Shown here piece after piece: positions 19,193 through 29,984 of a stretch of DNA of 64,000 nucleotides. Made by a program: the position numbers and the translations under genes. The first letter of the stretch is position 1; every line of letters begins with the position of its first letter. A model generated the notes under the pieces. The model ran no database searches and was not told where the DNA came from. It was given only the letters and a program-made list of their open reading frames with translations. The DNA comes from Agrococcus sp. SGAir0287 (GTDB taxonomy: Bacteria > Actinomycetota > Actinomycetes > Actinomycetales > Microbacteriaceae), in assembly GCF_005484985.1 (NCBI RefSeq), contig NZ_CP027942.1, forward strand, positions 1,736,001 to 1,800,000, written 5' to 3'.

Positions 19193-19929
19193 GCCGCACG
19201 CTCCTGCAGCCGCAGCATCCGCTCGGCGATCCGGGCGCGGTCGAGGCCGCGCTCGTCGCCGCGGATGCGGCCGTCGGCGAGCAGCACGACGCGGTCGGCC
19301 GCCTCGGCCGCGACGGCGTCGTGCGTCACCATGCAGATCGCCTGCCCGTGCTCGCGCGCCGCCCGCTGCAGGATCTCGAGCACGTCCTCCGCGGTGCGGG
19401 AGTCGAGGTTGCCGGTCGGCTCGTCGGCGAAGACGATCGCGGGGCGCGTCGCGAGCGCGCGGGCGATCGCGACGCGCTGCTGCTGGCCGCCGGAGAGCTC
19501 GCCGGGTCGGTGGTCGATGCGGCTCTCGAGCCCGAGCCACGACACGAGCAGGTCGATGAGCGCGTCGTCGGCGCGACGGCCGGCGAGGTCGAACGGCAGG
19601 CGGATGTTGTCGCGGGCCGAGAGGGTCGGCACGAGGTTGAAGGCCTGGAAGACGAAGCCGACCCGATCGCGACGCAGGCGCGTCAGCGCGGCGTCGTCGA
19701 GGCCCACGAGCTCGGCGTCGCCGATGCACACCGAGCCGGACGTGGGGGCGTCGAGCCCCGCCGCGAGGTGCATGAGCGTCGACTTGCCCGAGCCGGACGG
19801 CCCCATGATGGCGACGAACTCGCCGGGGTCGATCGAGAGGGACGCGCGATCGAGCGCGACGACGGCCGCGTCGCCGGAGCCGTAGCGGCGGGTGACGTCG
19901 GTGAGGCGGAGAGCTGGGGTGGAGTGCAT
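19189..19929 (-). CDS. ABC transporter ATP-binding protein, MacB/LolD type
   Basis: The 246-residue ATPase has Walker A GPSGSGKST (about residues 43-51), the Q-loop in FVFQAFNLVPTL, signature [15 protein letters not shown], Walker B IVFADEPTGNLDS and the H-loop VTHD. The LDS after Walker B and the NLVPTL Q-loop are typical of MacB/LolD/FtsE-type exporters. It is translationally coupled to the FtsX-like permease. A good ribosome site (TGGAGGC) precedes the ATG. It lies 96 bases after the response regulator on the same strand, consistent with a kinase-regulator-exporter unit. Confidence 0.92.
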
Positions 19930-20025
19930 GCCTCCATTCCAGCGGCGCAGCCTGCGGCCCGCGTCGTCCGCGCGTGCCGTCCTCGTCCTCCGAGCGGATG
20001 AGGTGGGCGCCCGCGCCGTCCGCCG

Positions 20026-20661
20026 CTAGACGAGGCCGTGCGCGTGCGCGAAGACGACGGCCTGCACGCGGTCGCGCAGCTCGAGCTTCTGCAGCATGCG
20101 GGAGACGTGCGTCTTCACGGTCGTCTCCGAGACGAACTCGCTGCGTGCGATCTCGGCGTTCGACAGTCCGCGCGCGACCTGCAGCAGGATCTCGTGCTCG
20201 CGGGGCGTGAGGGTCGCGAGCGCCGCGGGCGGCGCCGCGGGCGCCTCGGCGTGACGCGCGAGCAGCTGCCGCGTCGCCGACGCCGCGACGACCTCGCCGC
20301 CGCCCTGCACGGCGCGGATGGTCGCGAGCACGAGCTCGGGGTCGGCGTCCTTCAGCAGGAAGCCGCTCGCGCCGGCGCGCAGCGCACGTGCGACGGCCTC
20401 GTCGAGGTCGAACGTCGTGAGCACGACGACGCGCGCCTCGGAGCCGGCGGCGACGATCTCGGCGGTGGCGTCGATGCCGTCGAGCACGGGCATGCGCACG
20501 TCCATGAGGACGATGTCCGGCCGCAGCCGCAGCGTCTCGCGCACCGCCTCCCGGCCGTCGCCCGCCTCCCCCACGACCTCGAGGTCGCGCTGGGAGTCGA
20601 CGAGCATGCGCATGCCGCTGCGAAACAGCGCCTGGTCGTCGACGAGCAGCACGCGGATCAT
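20026..20661 (-). CDS. NarL/LuxR-family response regulator
   Basis: The 211-residue protein has a receiver domain (acidic pair D8-D9, phospho-acceptor D54 in VLMDVRMP, conserved Lys in GFLLKD) and a C-terminal LuxR-type helix-turn-helix (LTPREHEILLQVARGLSNAEIA ... TVKTHVSRML). It should dimerise on phosphorylation and control nearby promoters. Its ATG overlaps the kinase stop by four bases. The exporter genes 96 bases downstream are the obvious candidate target. Confidence 0.93.
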   Translation of the reverse strand: MIRVLLVDDQALFRSGMRMLVDSQRDLEVVGEAGDGREAVRETLRLRPDIVLMDVRMPVLDGIDATAEIVAAGSEARVVVLTTFDLDEAVARALRAGASGFLLKDADPELVLATIRAVQGGGEVVAASATRQLLARHAEAPAAPPAALATLTPREHEILLQVARGLSNAEIARSEFVSETTVKTHVSRMLQKLELRDRVQAVVFAHAHGLV

Positions 20662-21806
20662 GCGGAGGCCTCCTGACGCGGCAGCACGGCCCGGACGATC
20701 CAGGCGCCGCCGGAGATCCCGACGTCGACGTGCCCTCCGGCGATCCTCGCACGCTCGCGCATGCCCACGAGCCCGTGGCCGGGGTCGCCGGGCGCCTGCC
20801 GCAGCGCGTTGCGCACCGCGAGCTCGAGGTGCTGGCCGTGCACGATGGTCACGAGCACGGGATGCGTGCGGTCGCCGTGGCGCAGCGCGTTCGTGAGCGC
20901 CTCCTGCACGATGCGGTAGGCGGCGATCTCGACGCTCTGCGGCAGCGGCCCCGGGGCGCCCTGCTCGCGCACCTCGACGGCGAGCCCCGCGGCGCGCACG
21001 CGCTGCACGAGCGCCGGCAGCGTCGCGAGCGACGCGGCGGGGTCGGCGGCCTGCGCGTGGCGCAGGCGCTCGAGCAGCCCGCGCACGTCGCCGAGGGCCG
21101 CCGACGCGGTCTGCGCGATCTGCTGCAGGCTCTCGTCCTTCGCCTCCACCGCACCCGCGTAGCGCGCGCCGTTCGCCTGCGCGATGACCACGGCGAGCGA
21201 GTGCGCGACGACGTCGTGCATGTCGCGCGCGATGCCGGCGCGCTCCTGCTCCACCTCGGCGCGCTCCCGCTCGACGCGCGTCTCGCGAGCGAGCGACTGG
21301 CTGCGGACGATCTCCGCGACGAGGATGCCCGAGACGAGCGCGAGCCCGAACAGCAGCGCGAAGCCGAACGTGCCGAGGCCGAAGGGCAGCAGGATCTCGA
21401 GCGGCGAGCCCGACGCGCCCACGCCGTAGCCGAAGCGCACGAACCAGAGCCCGACGAGGCTCGCGCCGAGCACGGCGACGATGGCGCCGAGCCCGCGCTG
21501 CAGCCCGTCGCACCAGCGCCCGACGGTGTAGAGCAGCACGAGCACCTGGAACCACAGCGGCGACAGCGCCGTGAGGTCGGCGGCGACGAACGCGACGCCC
21601 ATCGCGAGCCCTGCGAGCAGCGTGAGCATCGGCGCCACGCGGCGCAGGGCGACGAGGGCGCCGAACGCGAGCCCCACGAGCACGACCCACGGCAGCTCCG
21701 GGCTCGACACGCTGACGAGCACGGAGGGGCCGCCCAGCAGGATCCCCAGCACGAGCGCCAGCACGACGTCGAACGTCAGCTGCGCGCGGGAGACGGAGCG
21801 GATCAC
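20658..21806 (-). CDS. Sensor histidine kinase, HisKA_3 (NarX/DesK) type
   Basis: The 382-residue membrane kinase has about six hydrophobic segments in residues 10-160 and almost no extracytoplasmic loop, so it probably senses the membrane itself, as DesK and LiaS do. The HisKA_3 dimerisation domain carries the phospho-acceptor His near residue 199 in ARDMHDVVAHSLAVV. The ATPase domain shows EALTNALRHG (N-box) and GHGLVGMRERA (G-box). Its stop overlaps the regulator ATG. The signal is not known. Confidence 0.92.
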   Translation of the reverse strand: MIRSVSRAQLTFDVVLALVLGILLGGPSVLVSVSSPELPWVVLVGLAFGALVALRRVAPMLTLLAGLAMGVAFVAADLTALSPLWFQVLVLLYTVGRWCDGLQRGLGAIVAVLGASLVGLWFVRFGYGVGASGSPLEILLPFGLGTFGFALLFGLALVSGILVAEIVRSQSLARETRVERERAEVEQERAGIARDMHDVVAHSLAVVIAQANGARYAGAVEAKDESLQQIAQTASAALGDVRGLLERLRHAQAADPAASLATLPALVQRVRAAGLAVEVREQGAPGPLPQSVEIAAYRIVQEALTNALRHGDRTHPVLVTIVHGQHLELAVRNALRQAPGDPGHGLVGMRERARIAGGHVDVGISGGAWIVRAVLPRQEASA

Positions 21807-21890
21807 CCCATCACGCTACGGCCGCCGCGGCCCGAGCCGATGCTGCGGCCGCGGGAATCATCCGCTCGGACGACGCCCCGGCGCACGAGA

Positions 21891-21920
21891 GGAGGGGGCC
21901 GGCGGACGCCGACCCCCTCC
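21891..21920 (-). terminator. Terminator after the serine protease gene
   Basis: A 13-base-pair hairpin with a four-base loop lies 18 bases past the protease stop. On the minus strand the only imperfection is a G-U pair, while on the plus strand it is a C-A mismatch, which supports the minus-strand reading. The tail is TCTCGTGC. Confidence 0.65.
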
Positions 21921-21938
21921 CTGCCGCGTCGCGCGGCG

Positions 21939-22877
21939 TCAGCCCTGCGCCGACTGATACGCGCTCTGGATCACGGAGCCCCAGTACGGGCCGTACATGA
22001 CGCCCGGCTGCGAGTTGTAGCCGAAGCTGTTCACCGAGTTCTGCACCCCGTTCGAGCCCGAGCCGACGAACCAGGGGCCGCCCGAGGAACCGCCGGTCAT
22101 GTCGCACGAGACGCCCTGCGACGTCGTGCCACCGAGACGGTCGGGCGACGCCGAGCCGGCGCAGCGCTGCAGCGTCTCGCCCGTGAACGGGCTCGCCGCC
22201 GGGTAGCCGTAGAGCGTGTACGACAGGCCTGTCGACTGGTTGAACGAGACGCCGGAGGCGCCCACCGTCGCGCTGAGGGTGCGACCGCCCTGGGTCGCGA
22301 CGACCGCGAAGCCGGTGTCGTAGTCGATGTCGCCGCCGTTCGTCCACTGCGTGGGAGCGACGAGCTCGACGGCCGGCCACTGGCCGTACGGCGCGGAGCC
22401 GTTCTGGTAGGCCGGCACGAAGATGAACTCCGACGCGAAGGCGCCCGGGCCCTCGTTGAGGCAGTGGCCGGCGGTGGAGACGGTGCTGCCGTTCGCGGAG
22501 GTCACGGAGTTCGCCGAGCACACGTAGTCCTGGCCGCCGAGCGTGAAGAACACCTTGCCGATGTGCGCGATGGGGTTCACCTGCGTCGCGAGCAGCACGG
22601 GCTGCTCGCCCGCGTACGTCGTGGCCTCGCCGTCGGGCGCCGGGTTCGGGTCGAGCTGGCCGACCTGGTCGAGCACGAGGTCGTCGGCCGGCGCGGCCGC
22701 CTCCATGCGCTCGGGGCTCCACGCGGTCGCCGCCTCCGCCGCCTCGGCGGCGCTCACGCTGTGCGTCTCGACGTCGCTCGCGGCCGGGGCGGGTGCTGCG
22801 ACCGCCATGCCGCTGCCGAACGCCAGCAGGGCGCCTGCGAGCGTCGCGGTGGTGATGGCCTGGATGCTGCGTCTCAT
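21939..22877 (-). CDS. Secreted trypsin-like serine protease (V8/S1 family)
   Basis: The 312-residue protein has a Sec signal peptide (RRSIQA, hydrophobic core, cleavage likely near AVAA-APA at about residue 28), then a propeptide-like acidic/Ala-rich stretch to about residue 70. The catalytic triad is visible: H138 in STAGHCL, D187 in IDYDTGFAVV, and S265 in GGSSGGPWF. Cysteine pairs (120/139 and 239/258) could form the usual disulfides. ATG at 22877 has an AGAGGA ribosome site about nine bases upstream. It stands alone; substrate and processing are unknown. The 272-base gap upstream may contain its promoter. Confidence 0.88.
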   Translation of the reverse strand: MRRSIQAITTATLAGALLAFGSGMAVAAPAPAASDVETHSVSAAEAAEAATAWSPERMEAAAPADDLVLDQVGQLDPNPAPDGEATTYAGEQPVLLATQVNPIAHIGKVFFTLGGQDYVCSANSVTSANGSTVSTAGHCLNEGPGAFASEFIFVPAYQNGSAPYGQWPAVELVAPTQWTNGGDIDYDTGFAVVATQGGRTLSATVGASGVSFNQSTGLSYTLYGYPAASPFTGETLQRCAGSASPDRLGGTTSQGVSCDMTGGSSGGPWFVGSGSNGVQNSVNSFGYNSQPGVMYGPYWGSVIQSAYQSAQG

Positions 22878-23067
22878 GGGGATGGGATCCTCTCGTCGAC
22901 TCGTCCGGCGCGTGGTGCCGGGCGTTCCGTCGATCCTGCGGGCGCGCATTCCCGATTCGCGCCGGATTCGTGGGTTCCGACGAGCACTCCGTGCGCATCG
23001 AGGGATCCCTGCCATCGCGCGGCTCGCATCGCTATCCTGAGAGTGCTCGCCATGAGGGCTGAGCGAT

Positions 23068-23085
23068 CCTCGAACTTCTTCGAGG
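23068..23085 (-). terminator. Small hairpin downstream of era
   Basis: A seven-base-pair stem (CCTCGAA/TTCGAGG) with a four-base loop lies 64 bases after the era stop in the otherwise featureless 272-base gap before the protease gene. It may end the hrcA-era transcript, although no U-run follows and the stem is short. Wobble pairs could lengthen the stem by about three. Confidence 0.35.
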
Positions 23086-23149
23086 GTTCGTCGGGTGTCG
23101 AGGCCGGCGCACGGCGACGACGGGACGCGATGCGCGCCCTCGACCCGCG

Positions 23150-24037
23150 TCAGAGCCCGAAGCGTCCCAGCTGCTTGGGGTCGCCCTGCCACTCCTTGGC
23201 GATCTTCACCCGAAGGTCGAGGTGCACCTGCTGCCCCACGAGCGCCTCGATCTCGGCGCGCGCGTCCTTGCCGATGCGGCGCAGGCGCTCGCCGCCGCGG
23301 CCGATGACGATGCCCTTCTGGCTGTCGCGCTCGACCCAGAGGTTCGCGTACACGTCCGTGATGGGCTTGTCCTCGCGGGCGACGACGTCGTCGACCGTGA
23401 CGATGATCGAGTGCGGCAGCTCGTCGCGCACGTCCTCGAGCGCCGCCTCGCGGATGAGCTCGGCGATGCGGTCGTCGAGCCGCTCCTCGGTCGACGTCTC
23501 GGCGTCGTAGAGCGGCGGCGCCTCGGGCAGCAGCCGCGCGAGCTCGTCGAGCAGCACGTCGAGCTGCGAGCCCGACACCGACGAGAGCGGGATGACCGCA
23601 TCCCACTCGCGCAGGGCCGACACCTCGAGCAGCTGCTCGGCGATGCGCTCCTTCGACGCGGCGTCGACCTTCGTGACGATCGCGACCTTGCGCGCATTCG
23701 GGAAGCCGTCCAGCTGCTGGTCGATGAAGCGATCGCCGGGGCCGAGTCGCTCGTTCGCGGGCACGCACAGGCAGATGACGTCGACGTCGCCGAGCGTCGT
23801 CTGCACGACGGCGTTCAGCCGCTTGCCCAGCAGCGTGCGGGGCTTGTGCATGCCAGGCGTGTCGACGATGACGATCTGCGCCTCGTCGCGGTGCACGATG
23901 CCGCGGATGGCGCGTCGCGTCGTCTGCGGCTTCGAGGAGGTGATGGCGACCTTCTCGCCGACGAGGGCGTTCATGAGCGTCGACTTGCCGGCGTTCGGCC
24001 TGCCCACGAACGTCACGAATCCGCTGCGATGCGTCAC
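23150..24037 (-). CDS. era: GTPase Era
   Basis: Era binds 16S rRNA near the 3' end and checks 30S assembly. The 295-residue protein has the GTPase motifs GRPNAGKST (residues 12-20), DTPG, and TKVD, and a C-terminal KH domain with GIVIGRGGERLRRIG. The GTG start at 24037 overlaps the stop of the CBS-domain protein gene (GTGA). It is the last gene of the hrcA-dnaJ-rsmE-HIT-phoH-ybeY-CBS-era cluster, which joins chaperone control, rRNA processing and 30S maturation. Confidence 0.97.
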   Translation of the reverse strand: MTHRSGFVTFVGRPNAGKSTLMNALVGEKVAITSSKPQTTRRAIRGIVHRDEAQIVIVDTPGMHKPRTLLGKRLNAVVQTTLGDVDVICLCVPANERLGPGDRFIDQQLDGFPNARKVAIVTKVDAASKERIAEQLLEVSALREWDAVIPLSSVSGSQLDVLLDELARLLPEAPPLYDAETSTEERLDDRIAELIREAALEDVRDELPHSIIVTVDDVVAREDKPITDVYANLWVERDSQKGIVIGRGGERLRRIGKDARAEIEALVGQQVHLDLRVKIAKEWQGDPKQLGRFGL

Positions 24038-25299
24038 TCGGCCTCCACCTCCGCCGGGGCGAGGCGCTCGACGCGCACGCGCCCCGCCTCGCGTCCGCGA
24101 CCGTCGATCCGCTCGACCGCGAGGCGCAGCCCGTGCGCCTCGACGACGTCGCCGACCTCGGCGATGCGGCCGAGCTCCTTCTGCAGCAGGCCGCCGACGG
24201 AGTCGACGTCGTCGTCGTCGAGCGTCAGGTCGAAGAGGTCGCCGAGCTCGTCGATCTGCAGGCGCGCGGACACGAGGTACGTGCCGTCCGCGAGCGCGAC
24301 GGCCTCCGCGCCCGTGCGGTCGTGCTCGTCGTGGATGTCGCCGATGAGCTCCTCGATGAGGTCCTCGAGCGTCACGAGCCCGGCGATGCCGCCGTACTCG
24401 TCGACGACCATGGCGACGTGCACGCGCTCCGCCTGCATGTGCGCGAGCGTGTCGTCGGCCTTCTTCGACTCGGGCACGAAGAGGGCGACGCGGGCGAGCG
24501 AGCGCGCGGTCTCGTGCTCGTCGGGGCGCATCGTGCGGCTGCGCACGACGTCGCGGAGGTAGAGGATGCCCTCGATCTCGTCGAGCGACTCCCCCGCGAC
24601 CGGCATGCGCGAGAGCCCCGATTCGAGGAAGCGGCGCAGCGCCTCCTCGGCGGTCATGTCCGACTCCGCGACGATCATGTCGGTGCGCGGCACCATGACC
24701 TCGCGCACGTAGGTCGCGTTGAACTCGAAGATCGAGTGGATGAGCTCGCGGTCGTCCTCCTCGAGCACGGAGCGCGTCGTGGCCTCGTCGACCATCGACA
24801 GCAGCTGCTCCTCGCTCGTGAACGCCGTCTCGCGCTGACGGCCCGGCGTGACCCGGTCGCCGACCGCGAGCACGAGCGTCGCGATGGGGCCGAAGAGGAC
24901 GCGCAGGGCGCGGATGGGTCCGGCCGACAGCCGCAGGAGCGTGCGGGCGTTCGTGCGACCGACGGCGCGCGGGCTCGATCCGACGAGGATGAACGACGTC
25001 ACGGCCATGATCGCCACCGCGACGACGAGCGCCCACCACCAGTCGAGCAGTCGCGTGAGCCCGATCGTCAGCAGCACGGCCGCGGTCGTCTCGAAGAGGA
25101 TGCGACCGAACTGCACGACCATGACGTGGCCCGTGAGGTCGTGCGCGATGCCCTCGAGCGATCCGCCGCGCCGCGACTCGGTCGCCATCTCCTGCAGGTC
25201 GCGCGTGCTCGTGACCGACAGCGCGGCGTCGCACGCGGCGAGCCAGGCGCCGATGACGACGAGGACGGCGGCGACCGCGAAGAGCGACAGCTCAAGCAT
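24034..25299 (-). CDS. CNNM/CorC-type membrane protein with CBS pair
   Basis: The 421-residue protein contains an N-terminal CNNM (DUF21) transmembrane domain with about four hydrophobic segments, a CBS-domain pair ([16 protein letters not shown] ... [24 protein letters not shown]), and a C-terminal CorC_HlyC domain. Family members take part in Mg2+ or other divalent cation handling; older names are hemolysin C. It overlaps ybeY by eight bases and era by four. The CNNM domain distinguishes it from the soluble short CorC. Confidence 0.9.
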   Translation of the reverse strand: MLELSLFAVAAVLVVIGAWLAACDAALSVTSTRDLQEMATESRRGGSLEGIAHDLTGHVMVVQFGRILFETTAAVLLTIGLTRLLDWWWALVVAVAIMAVTSFILVGSSPRAVGRTNARTLLRLSAGPIRALRVLFGPIATLVLAVGDRVTPGRQRETAFTSEEQLLSMVDEATTRSVLEEDDRELIHSIFEFNATYVREVMVPRTDMIVAESDMTAEEALRRFLESGLSRMPVAGESLDEIEGILYLRDVVRSRTMRPDEHETARSLARVALFVPESKKADDTLAHMQAERVHVAMVVDEYGGIAGLVTLEDLIEELIGDIHDEHDRTGAEAVALADGTYLVSARLQIDELGDLFDLTLDDDDVDSVGGLLQKELGRIAEVGDVVEAHGLRLAVERIDGRGREAGRVRVERLAPAEVEAE

Positions 25300-25743
25300 C
25301 GGCGGCTCGGAAGCGCTGCAGCAGCTCGTCCTGCAGCGCGAACATCTCGTCGCGCTCGGCCGGCTCCGCGTGGTCGAAGCCCAGCAGGTGCAGCATGCCG
25401 TGGGTCGTGAGCAGCTCGAGCTCCGCCATGAGCGAGTGCCCGGCCTCCGCCGCCTGCGCCTCGGCGACCTGCGGGCACAGCACGATGTCGCCGAGCAGCC
25501 CCGCGGGCGTCGGCCGGTCGGCGGTGCCCGGGCGCAGCTCGTCCATCGGGAACGACAGCACGTCGGTCGGGCCGGGCTCGTCCATCCACTGCACGTGCAG
25601 CTGCTCCATGGCGGCGACGTCGACGAGCACGATGCTCACCTCGGCCTCCGAGTGCACGAAGAGCGCCTCGAGGTCGAACGACACGAGGCGCGACAGCCGC
25701 GCCTCGTCGACGGCGACGCCCGACTCGTTCAGCACCTCGACGC

Positions 25744-25747
<4 letters not shown>
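25292..25747 (-). CDS. ybeY: Endoribonuclease YbeY
   Basis: YbeY is a zinc-dependent single-strand RNase for 16S rRNA 3'-end maturation and ribosome quality control. The 151-residue protein has the zinc motif H116-x3-H120-x5-H126 in [12 protein letters not shown] and the upstream [10 protein letters not shown] region. ATG at 25747 overlaps the phoH stop (ATGA) and its end overlaps the CBS protein gene by eight bases. The PhoH-YbeY-Era order is conserved across bacteria and reflects a shared RNA-processing role. Confidence 0.96.
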
Positions 25748-26755
<1,008 letters not shown>

Positions 26756-26763
<8 letters not shown>

Positions 26764-27103
26764 GGGACTCCTCGGTGAGGTCGGCGCCCGCGAGGACGTG
26801 GGCGTGGACGTGGAAGACGGTCTGGCCGGCCTGCTCGCCCGTGTTGAACACGAGGCGGAAGTCGCCGTCGGCGCGCTCGAGCGCGATGGCCCGCGCGGCC
26901 CGCACCATGGCGGCGAGCAGCTCGGGGTCGCCGGCGGCGAGCTCGACGACGTCGCGGTAGCGCGCCGTCTTCGGCACGACGAGCACGTGCATCTCGGCCT
27001 TCGGCGCGATGTCGGTGAAGGCGATGAGGTCGTCGTCCTCGAGCACGATCTCGGCGGGGATCTCGCGATCGACGATGCGCTCGAAGACGGTCTTGTCGGC
27101 CAT
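26756..27103 (-). CDS. HIT-family nucleotide hydrolase (HinT-like)
   Basis: The 115-residue protein carries the histidine triad H98-V-H100-A-H102 near the C-terminus and a typical HinT start (TVFERIVDREIPAEIVLEDD). Such proteins hydrolyse purine nucleoside phosphoramidates or aminoacyl-adenylates. ATG at 27103 is 20 bases after the rsmE stop. It overlaps phoH by eight bases. Confidence 0.93.
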
Positions 27104-27123
27104 GGCTCCAGCGTACTCGCGCG

Positions 27124-27834
27124 TCACCAGCGCCACCTGGCCGCGAGGGCGGCGATGGCCGCGGGTCCCGCGGTGGAGGTGCGCACGACGTGGGGGCCCA
27201 TCGCGACGCGCTCGCCGCCGAGCCGCTCGAGCTCGTCGGGCGCGATGCCGCCCTCGGGGCCGACGACGAGCAGGAGGTCGCGGCCGTCGGGCTCCACGCT
27301 CGCGAGCGAGGCCTCCGCGGTCGGATCGAGCACGACGAGCCGCATCCGATCGCCGAGCGCCGCGAGCTGCGCCGTGCCGACGGGCTCGGCCACCTCGGGC
27401 ACGTGGGCGCGCAGCGACTGCTTGCCCGCCTCGCGCACGATGGTGCGCCAGCGGGCGAGCGCCTTCGCGCCGCGCTCCCCCTTCCACGTCACGATCGATC
27501 GGGACGCCTGCCACGGCACGACGAGGTCGACGCCGAGCTCCGTCGCCGCCTGGATCGCCAGCTCGTCGCGGTCGCCCTTCGCGAGCGCCTGCGCGAGGCC
27601 GATGCGGGGGCTCGGCACGCGCTCGCGGCGCACGTCGGAGACCTCGAGCACGACCTCGGGGCGCACCTCGACGAACCTCGCGGTCGCGAGCGTGCCGCGG
27701 CCGTCGCCCACGAGCACCGTCTCGCCCACGCGTGCGCGGCTCACGGTCGCGGCGTGCCGCGCGTCCTCGGGGCCGAGTCGCACGCGCTCGCCGACCGCGC
27801 CCTCGAGCGCGTCGACGTAGTAGCAGTGGGCCAT
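27124..27834 (-). CDS. rsmE: 16S rRNA (uracil-1498-N3)-methyltransferase
   Basis: RsmE methylates U1498 in 16S rRNA with S-adenosylmethionine. The 236-residue protein has an N-terminal PUA-like domain (HCYYVDALEGAVGERVRLG) and a SPOUT knot with LLLVVGPEGGIAPDELERLG for SAM binding. ATG at 27834 overlaps the dnaJ stop by one base (TGATG). It is part of the chaperone and ribosome-maturation cluster, as in many actinobacteria. Confidence 0.95.
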   Translation of the reverse strand: MAHCYYVDALEGAVGERVRLGPEDARHAATVSRARVGETVLVGDGRGTLATARFVEVRPEVVLEVSDVRRERVPSPRIGLAQALAKGDRDELAIQAATELGVDLVVPWQASRSIVTWKGERGAKALARWRTIVREAGKQSLRAHVPEVAEPVGTAQLAALGDRMRLVVLDPTAEASLASVEPDGRDLLLVVGPEGGIAPDELERLGGERVAMGPHVVRTSTAGPAAIAALAARWRW

Positions 27835-28925
27835 CAGAAGCGCAGGAACCGATCGCGCAGCTTCGAGAACAGCCCCTGCTGGAACTGCGCCATGCGCGGC
27901 GCGGGCGGCTTCGTGCGGTCCCGCAGCTGCTGGAGCAGGTCCTGCGCCTTGCGGTCGAGCCGCGTGGGCGTGACGACCTGCACGCCCAGGCGCAGGTCGC
28001 CGCGGCCCGAGCCGCGCAGCCTCCCGACGCCGCGACCGACGACGGTGAGCACGTCCGCCGACTGCGTGCCCGGCTCGACCGAGACCGTCACGGGTCCGTC
28101 GATCGACTCGATCGTCGCCTCCGTGCCGAGCGCCGCGTCGATCATCGACACCTCGAGCGTGCCGAGCAGGTCGTCGCCGTCGCGGCTGAAGACGTCGTGG
28201 TGCGCGACGTGCACCTCGAGGAAGAGGGTGCCGGGCTCGCCGCCCGCCTCGCCGACCTCGCCCTGCCCGGGGAGCTGGATGCGCAGGCCCGTGTCGACGC
28301 CAGCGGGGACGTCGACGGGGATGCTGCGCTCGGCACGGACGCGACCGTGGCCTGCACACGTCGGGCACGGGTACGGGATGACGGTGCCGTGGCCCTGGCA
28401 CGAGCCGCAGGGCTGGTTCGTGACCATGGTGCCCAGGAGCGAGCGCACCTGGCGCTGCACGTGGCCCGAGCCGCCGCAGATGTCGCACGTCTCCTCGCGC
28501 GTGCCGGGCGCCGTGCAGCGCCCCTCGCACGTCTCGCAGAGCACGGCGGTCTGCACGCGCAGGTCCTTGTGGACGCCGAAGACGACGTCGTGCAGATCGA
28601 GGTCGATGCGCAGCAGCGAGTCCTGCCCGGGGCGCCGGCGCGGACGCGGTCCGGGCTGCCTGCCCCCGCCTCCGCCGCCGAAGAACTGCTCGAAGATGTC
28701 CCCGAGCCCGAAGCCCTGCGCCTGCGGGCCGCGGTCGTAGTCCGCGCGCGACTGCGGGTCCGAGAGCACGTCGTAGGCGTGCGTGACCTCCTTGAACCGC
28801 TCCGCGGCCTCCGCCGACGGGTTCACGTCGGGGTGCAGCTGCCGAGCGAGCCTCCGGTACGCGCGCTTGATGTCGTCCTGGCTGGCCTCGCGGGGCACGC
28901 CCAGGACCTCGTAGTGATCGCTCAT
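27834..28925 (-). CDS. dnaJ: Type I chaperone DnaJ (HrcA-linked)
   Basis: DnaJ stimulates the ATPase of DnaK and delivers unfolded clients. The 363-residue protein has a J domain with H31-P-D33, a Gly/Phe-rich linker ([17 protein letters not shown]), four zinc-finger repeats, and C-terminal client-binding domains. The first zinc repeat reads CETCEGRC rather than CxxCxGxG; the other three are canonical ([24 protein letters not shown]). ATG at 28925 overlaps the hrcA stop (ATGA). Linkage to hrcA marks it as the heat-shock copy; actinobacteria usually have another near dnaK. Confidence 0.96.
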   Translation of the reverse strand: MSDHYEVLGVPREASQDDIKRAYRRLARQLHPDVNPSAEAAERFKEVTHAYDVLSDPQSRADYDRGPQAQGFGLGDIFEQFFGGGGGGRQPGPRPRRRPGQDSLLRIDLDLHDVVFGVHKDLRVQTAVLCETCEGRCTAPGTREETCDICGGSGHVQRQVRSLLGTMVTNQPCGSCQGHGTVIPYPCPTCAGHGRVRAERSIPVDVPAGVDTGLRIQLPGQGEVGEAGGEPGTLFLEVHVAHHDVFSRDGDDLLGTLEVSMIDAALGTEATIESIDGPVTVSVEPGTQSADVLTVVGRGVGRLRGSGRGDLRLGVQVVTPTRLDRKAQDLLQQLRDRTKPPAPRMAQFQQGLFSKLRDRFLRF

Positions 28926-29944
28926 CGCTCCTCGTCGTCGAGCAGCCGGGTGAGGTACCGCGCGACGGCGCGAACGGCTGCCATGTTCGATGCGTAGTCC
29001 ATGCGGGTGGGGCCGAGCACGCCGACGCGGCCGGCCTCGTGCCCGCCGGCGCCGTAGGCGCCCGTGACGATCGACGTCTCCTCGAGCCCGTGCGTCATCT
29101 CGCGGCCGATGCGCGTCGCGACCGACCGCTCCTCCGCGTCCATCTCGCCGAAGAGCCGCAGCAGCGTGACCTGCTCCTCGATGGCCTCGAGCACGAGCGT
29201 CAGCGAGCCCATGTCGGCGGCGCCGCGCACGAGGTGCGAGGCGCCGGCGATGACGAGCCGGTCGCCCGCGGTCGGCTCGAGCACCTCGCCGAGCGCGGCG
29301 ACGAGCCGCTGCGTCGCCGTGGCCACGGCGGGCGCCGCGCCGTCGACGACGGCGACGAGCGCACCCTCCGCCTCCGTCGTCGGCTTGCCGCCGACGGCAT
29401 CGTCGAGCGCGCGGCCGATGGCCTGCGCATCGGTGGCCTCGAGCTGCTGGCCGGCGTCGACCGTGCGCTGCTCGACGCGGCCGGAGTCGAGGATGACGAC
29501 GAGCAGCAGCCGCGACTGCGCGAGCTGCACGACCTCGATGCGGCGCACCCGCGCCTTCGCGACCGAAGGGTACTGCGCGAGCGCGACCTGGTTCGTCAGC
29601 TGCGACAGCAGGCGAACGGAGCGCGCCATGACGTCGTCGAGGTCGTCGGCCTCGCCGAGGAAGCGGGCGATGGCCTGGCGCTGCGCCGGCGACAGCGGCT
29701 GCATGCCCTGCAGCCGGTCGACGAACACGCGGTAGCCCTTGTCGGTGGGGATGCGGCCGGAGGAGGTGTGCGGCGCGACGATGAGCTCTGCCTCTTCGAG
29801 CAGGGCCATGTCGTTGCGGATCGTCGCCGCGCTCACCCCGAAGGAGTGGCGCTCGACGATGGACTTCGACCCGACGGGCTCGCTGGAGGCGACGTAGTCC
29901 TGCACGATCGCCCGCAGGACCTCGAGGCCGCGATCCGTGACCAT
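28922..29944 (-). CDS. hrcA: Heat-inducible transcription repressor HrcA
   Basis: HrcA binds CIRCE operators and represses chaperone genes until chaperones are titrated by unfolded proteins. The 340-residue protein has the N-terminal winged helix ([21 protein letters not shown], residues about 24-44) and the C-terminal GAF-like domain. ATG at 29944 follows GAGGGGGGAC; the in-frame upstream codon at 29971 lies in the operator and is rejected. A CIRCE-like inverted repeat sits 13 bases before the start, so the gene is autoregulated and drives dnaJ and probably the genes down to era. Confidence 0.96.
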   Translation of the reverse strand: MVTDRGLEVLRAIVQDYVASSEPVGSKSIVERHSFGVSAATIRNDMALLEEAELIVAPHTSSGRIPTDKGYRVFVDRLQGMQPLSPAQRQAIARFLGEADDLDDVMARSVRLLSQLTNQVALAQYPSVAKARVRRIEVVQLAQSRLLLVVILDSGRVEQRTVDAGQQLEATDAQAIGRALDDAVGGKPTTEAEGALVAVVDGAAPAVATATQRLVAALGEVLEPTAGDRLVIAGASHLVRGAADMGSLTLVLEAIEEQVTLLRLFGEMDAEERSVATRIGREMTHGLEETSIVTGAYGAGGHEAGRVGVLGPTRMDYASNMAAVRAVARYLTRLLDDEER

Positions 29945-29957
29945 CGTCCCCCCTCGT

Positions 29958-29984
29958 CTGGCACTCGCCACTTCGGACTGCCAA
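29958..29984 (-). promoter_or_regulatory. CIRCE-like operator before hrcA
   Basis: On the plus strand CTGGCACTC, a nine-base spacer and GACTGCCAA form the nine-base arms and nine-base spacing of CIRCE (consensus TTAGCACTC-N9-GAGTGCTAA), with substitutions typical of actinobacterial CIRCE at the outer positions and one inner mismatch. It lies between the candidate -10 box and the hrcA start, as expected for HrcA autorepression. Confidence 0.85.

Noticed and set aside
23070..23083. LexA-like box TCGAA-N4-TTCGA
   Set aside because: The actinobacterial SOS box needs TCGAAC-N4-GTTCGA. The spacing here is too short, and the sequence is better explained as a small hairpin after era.
23052..23510. 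Small plus-strand frame after a TATCCT box
   Set aside because: It runs antisense into era and its product is low-complexity Arg/Ser-rich. No ribosome site is seen.
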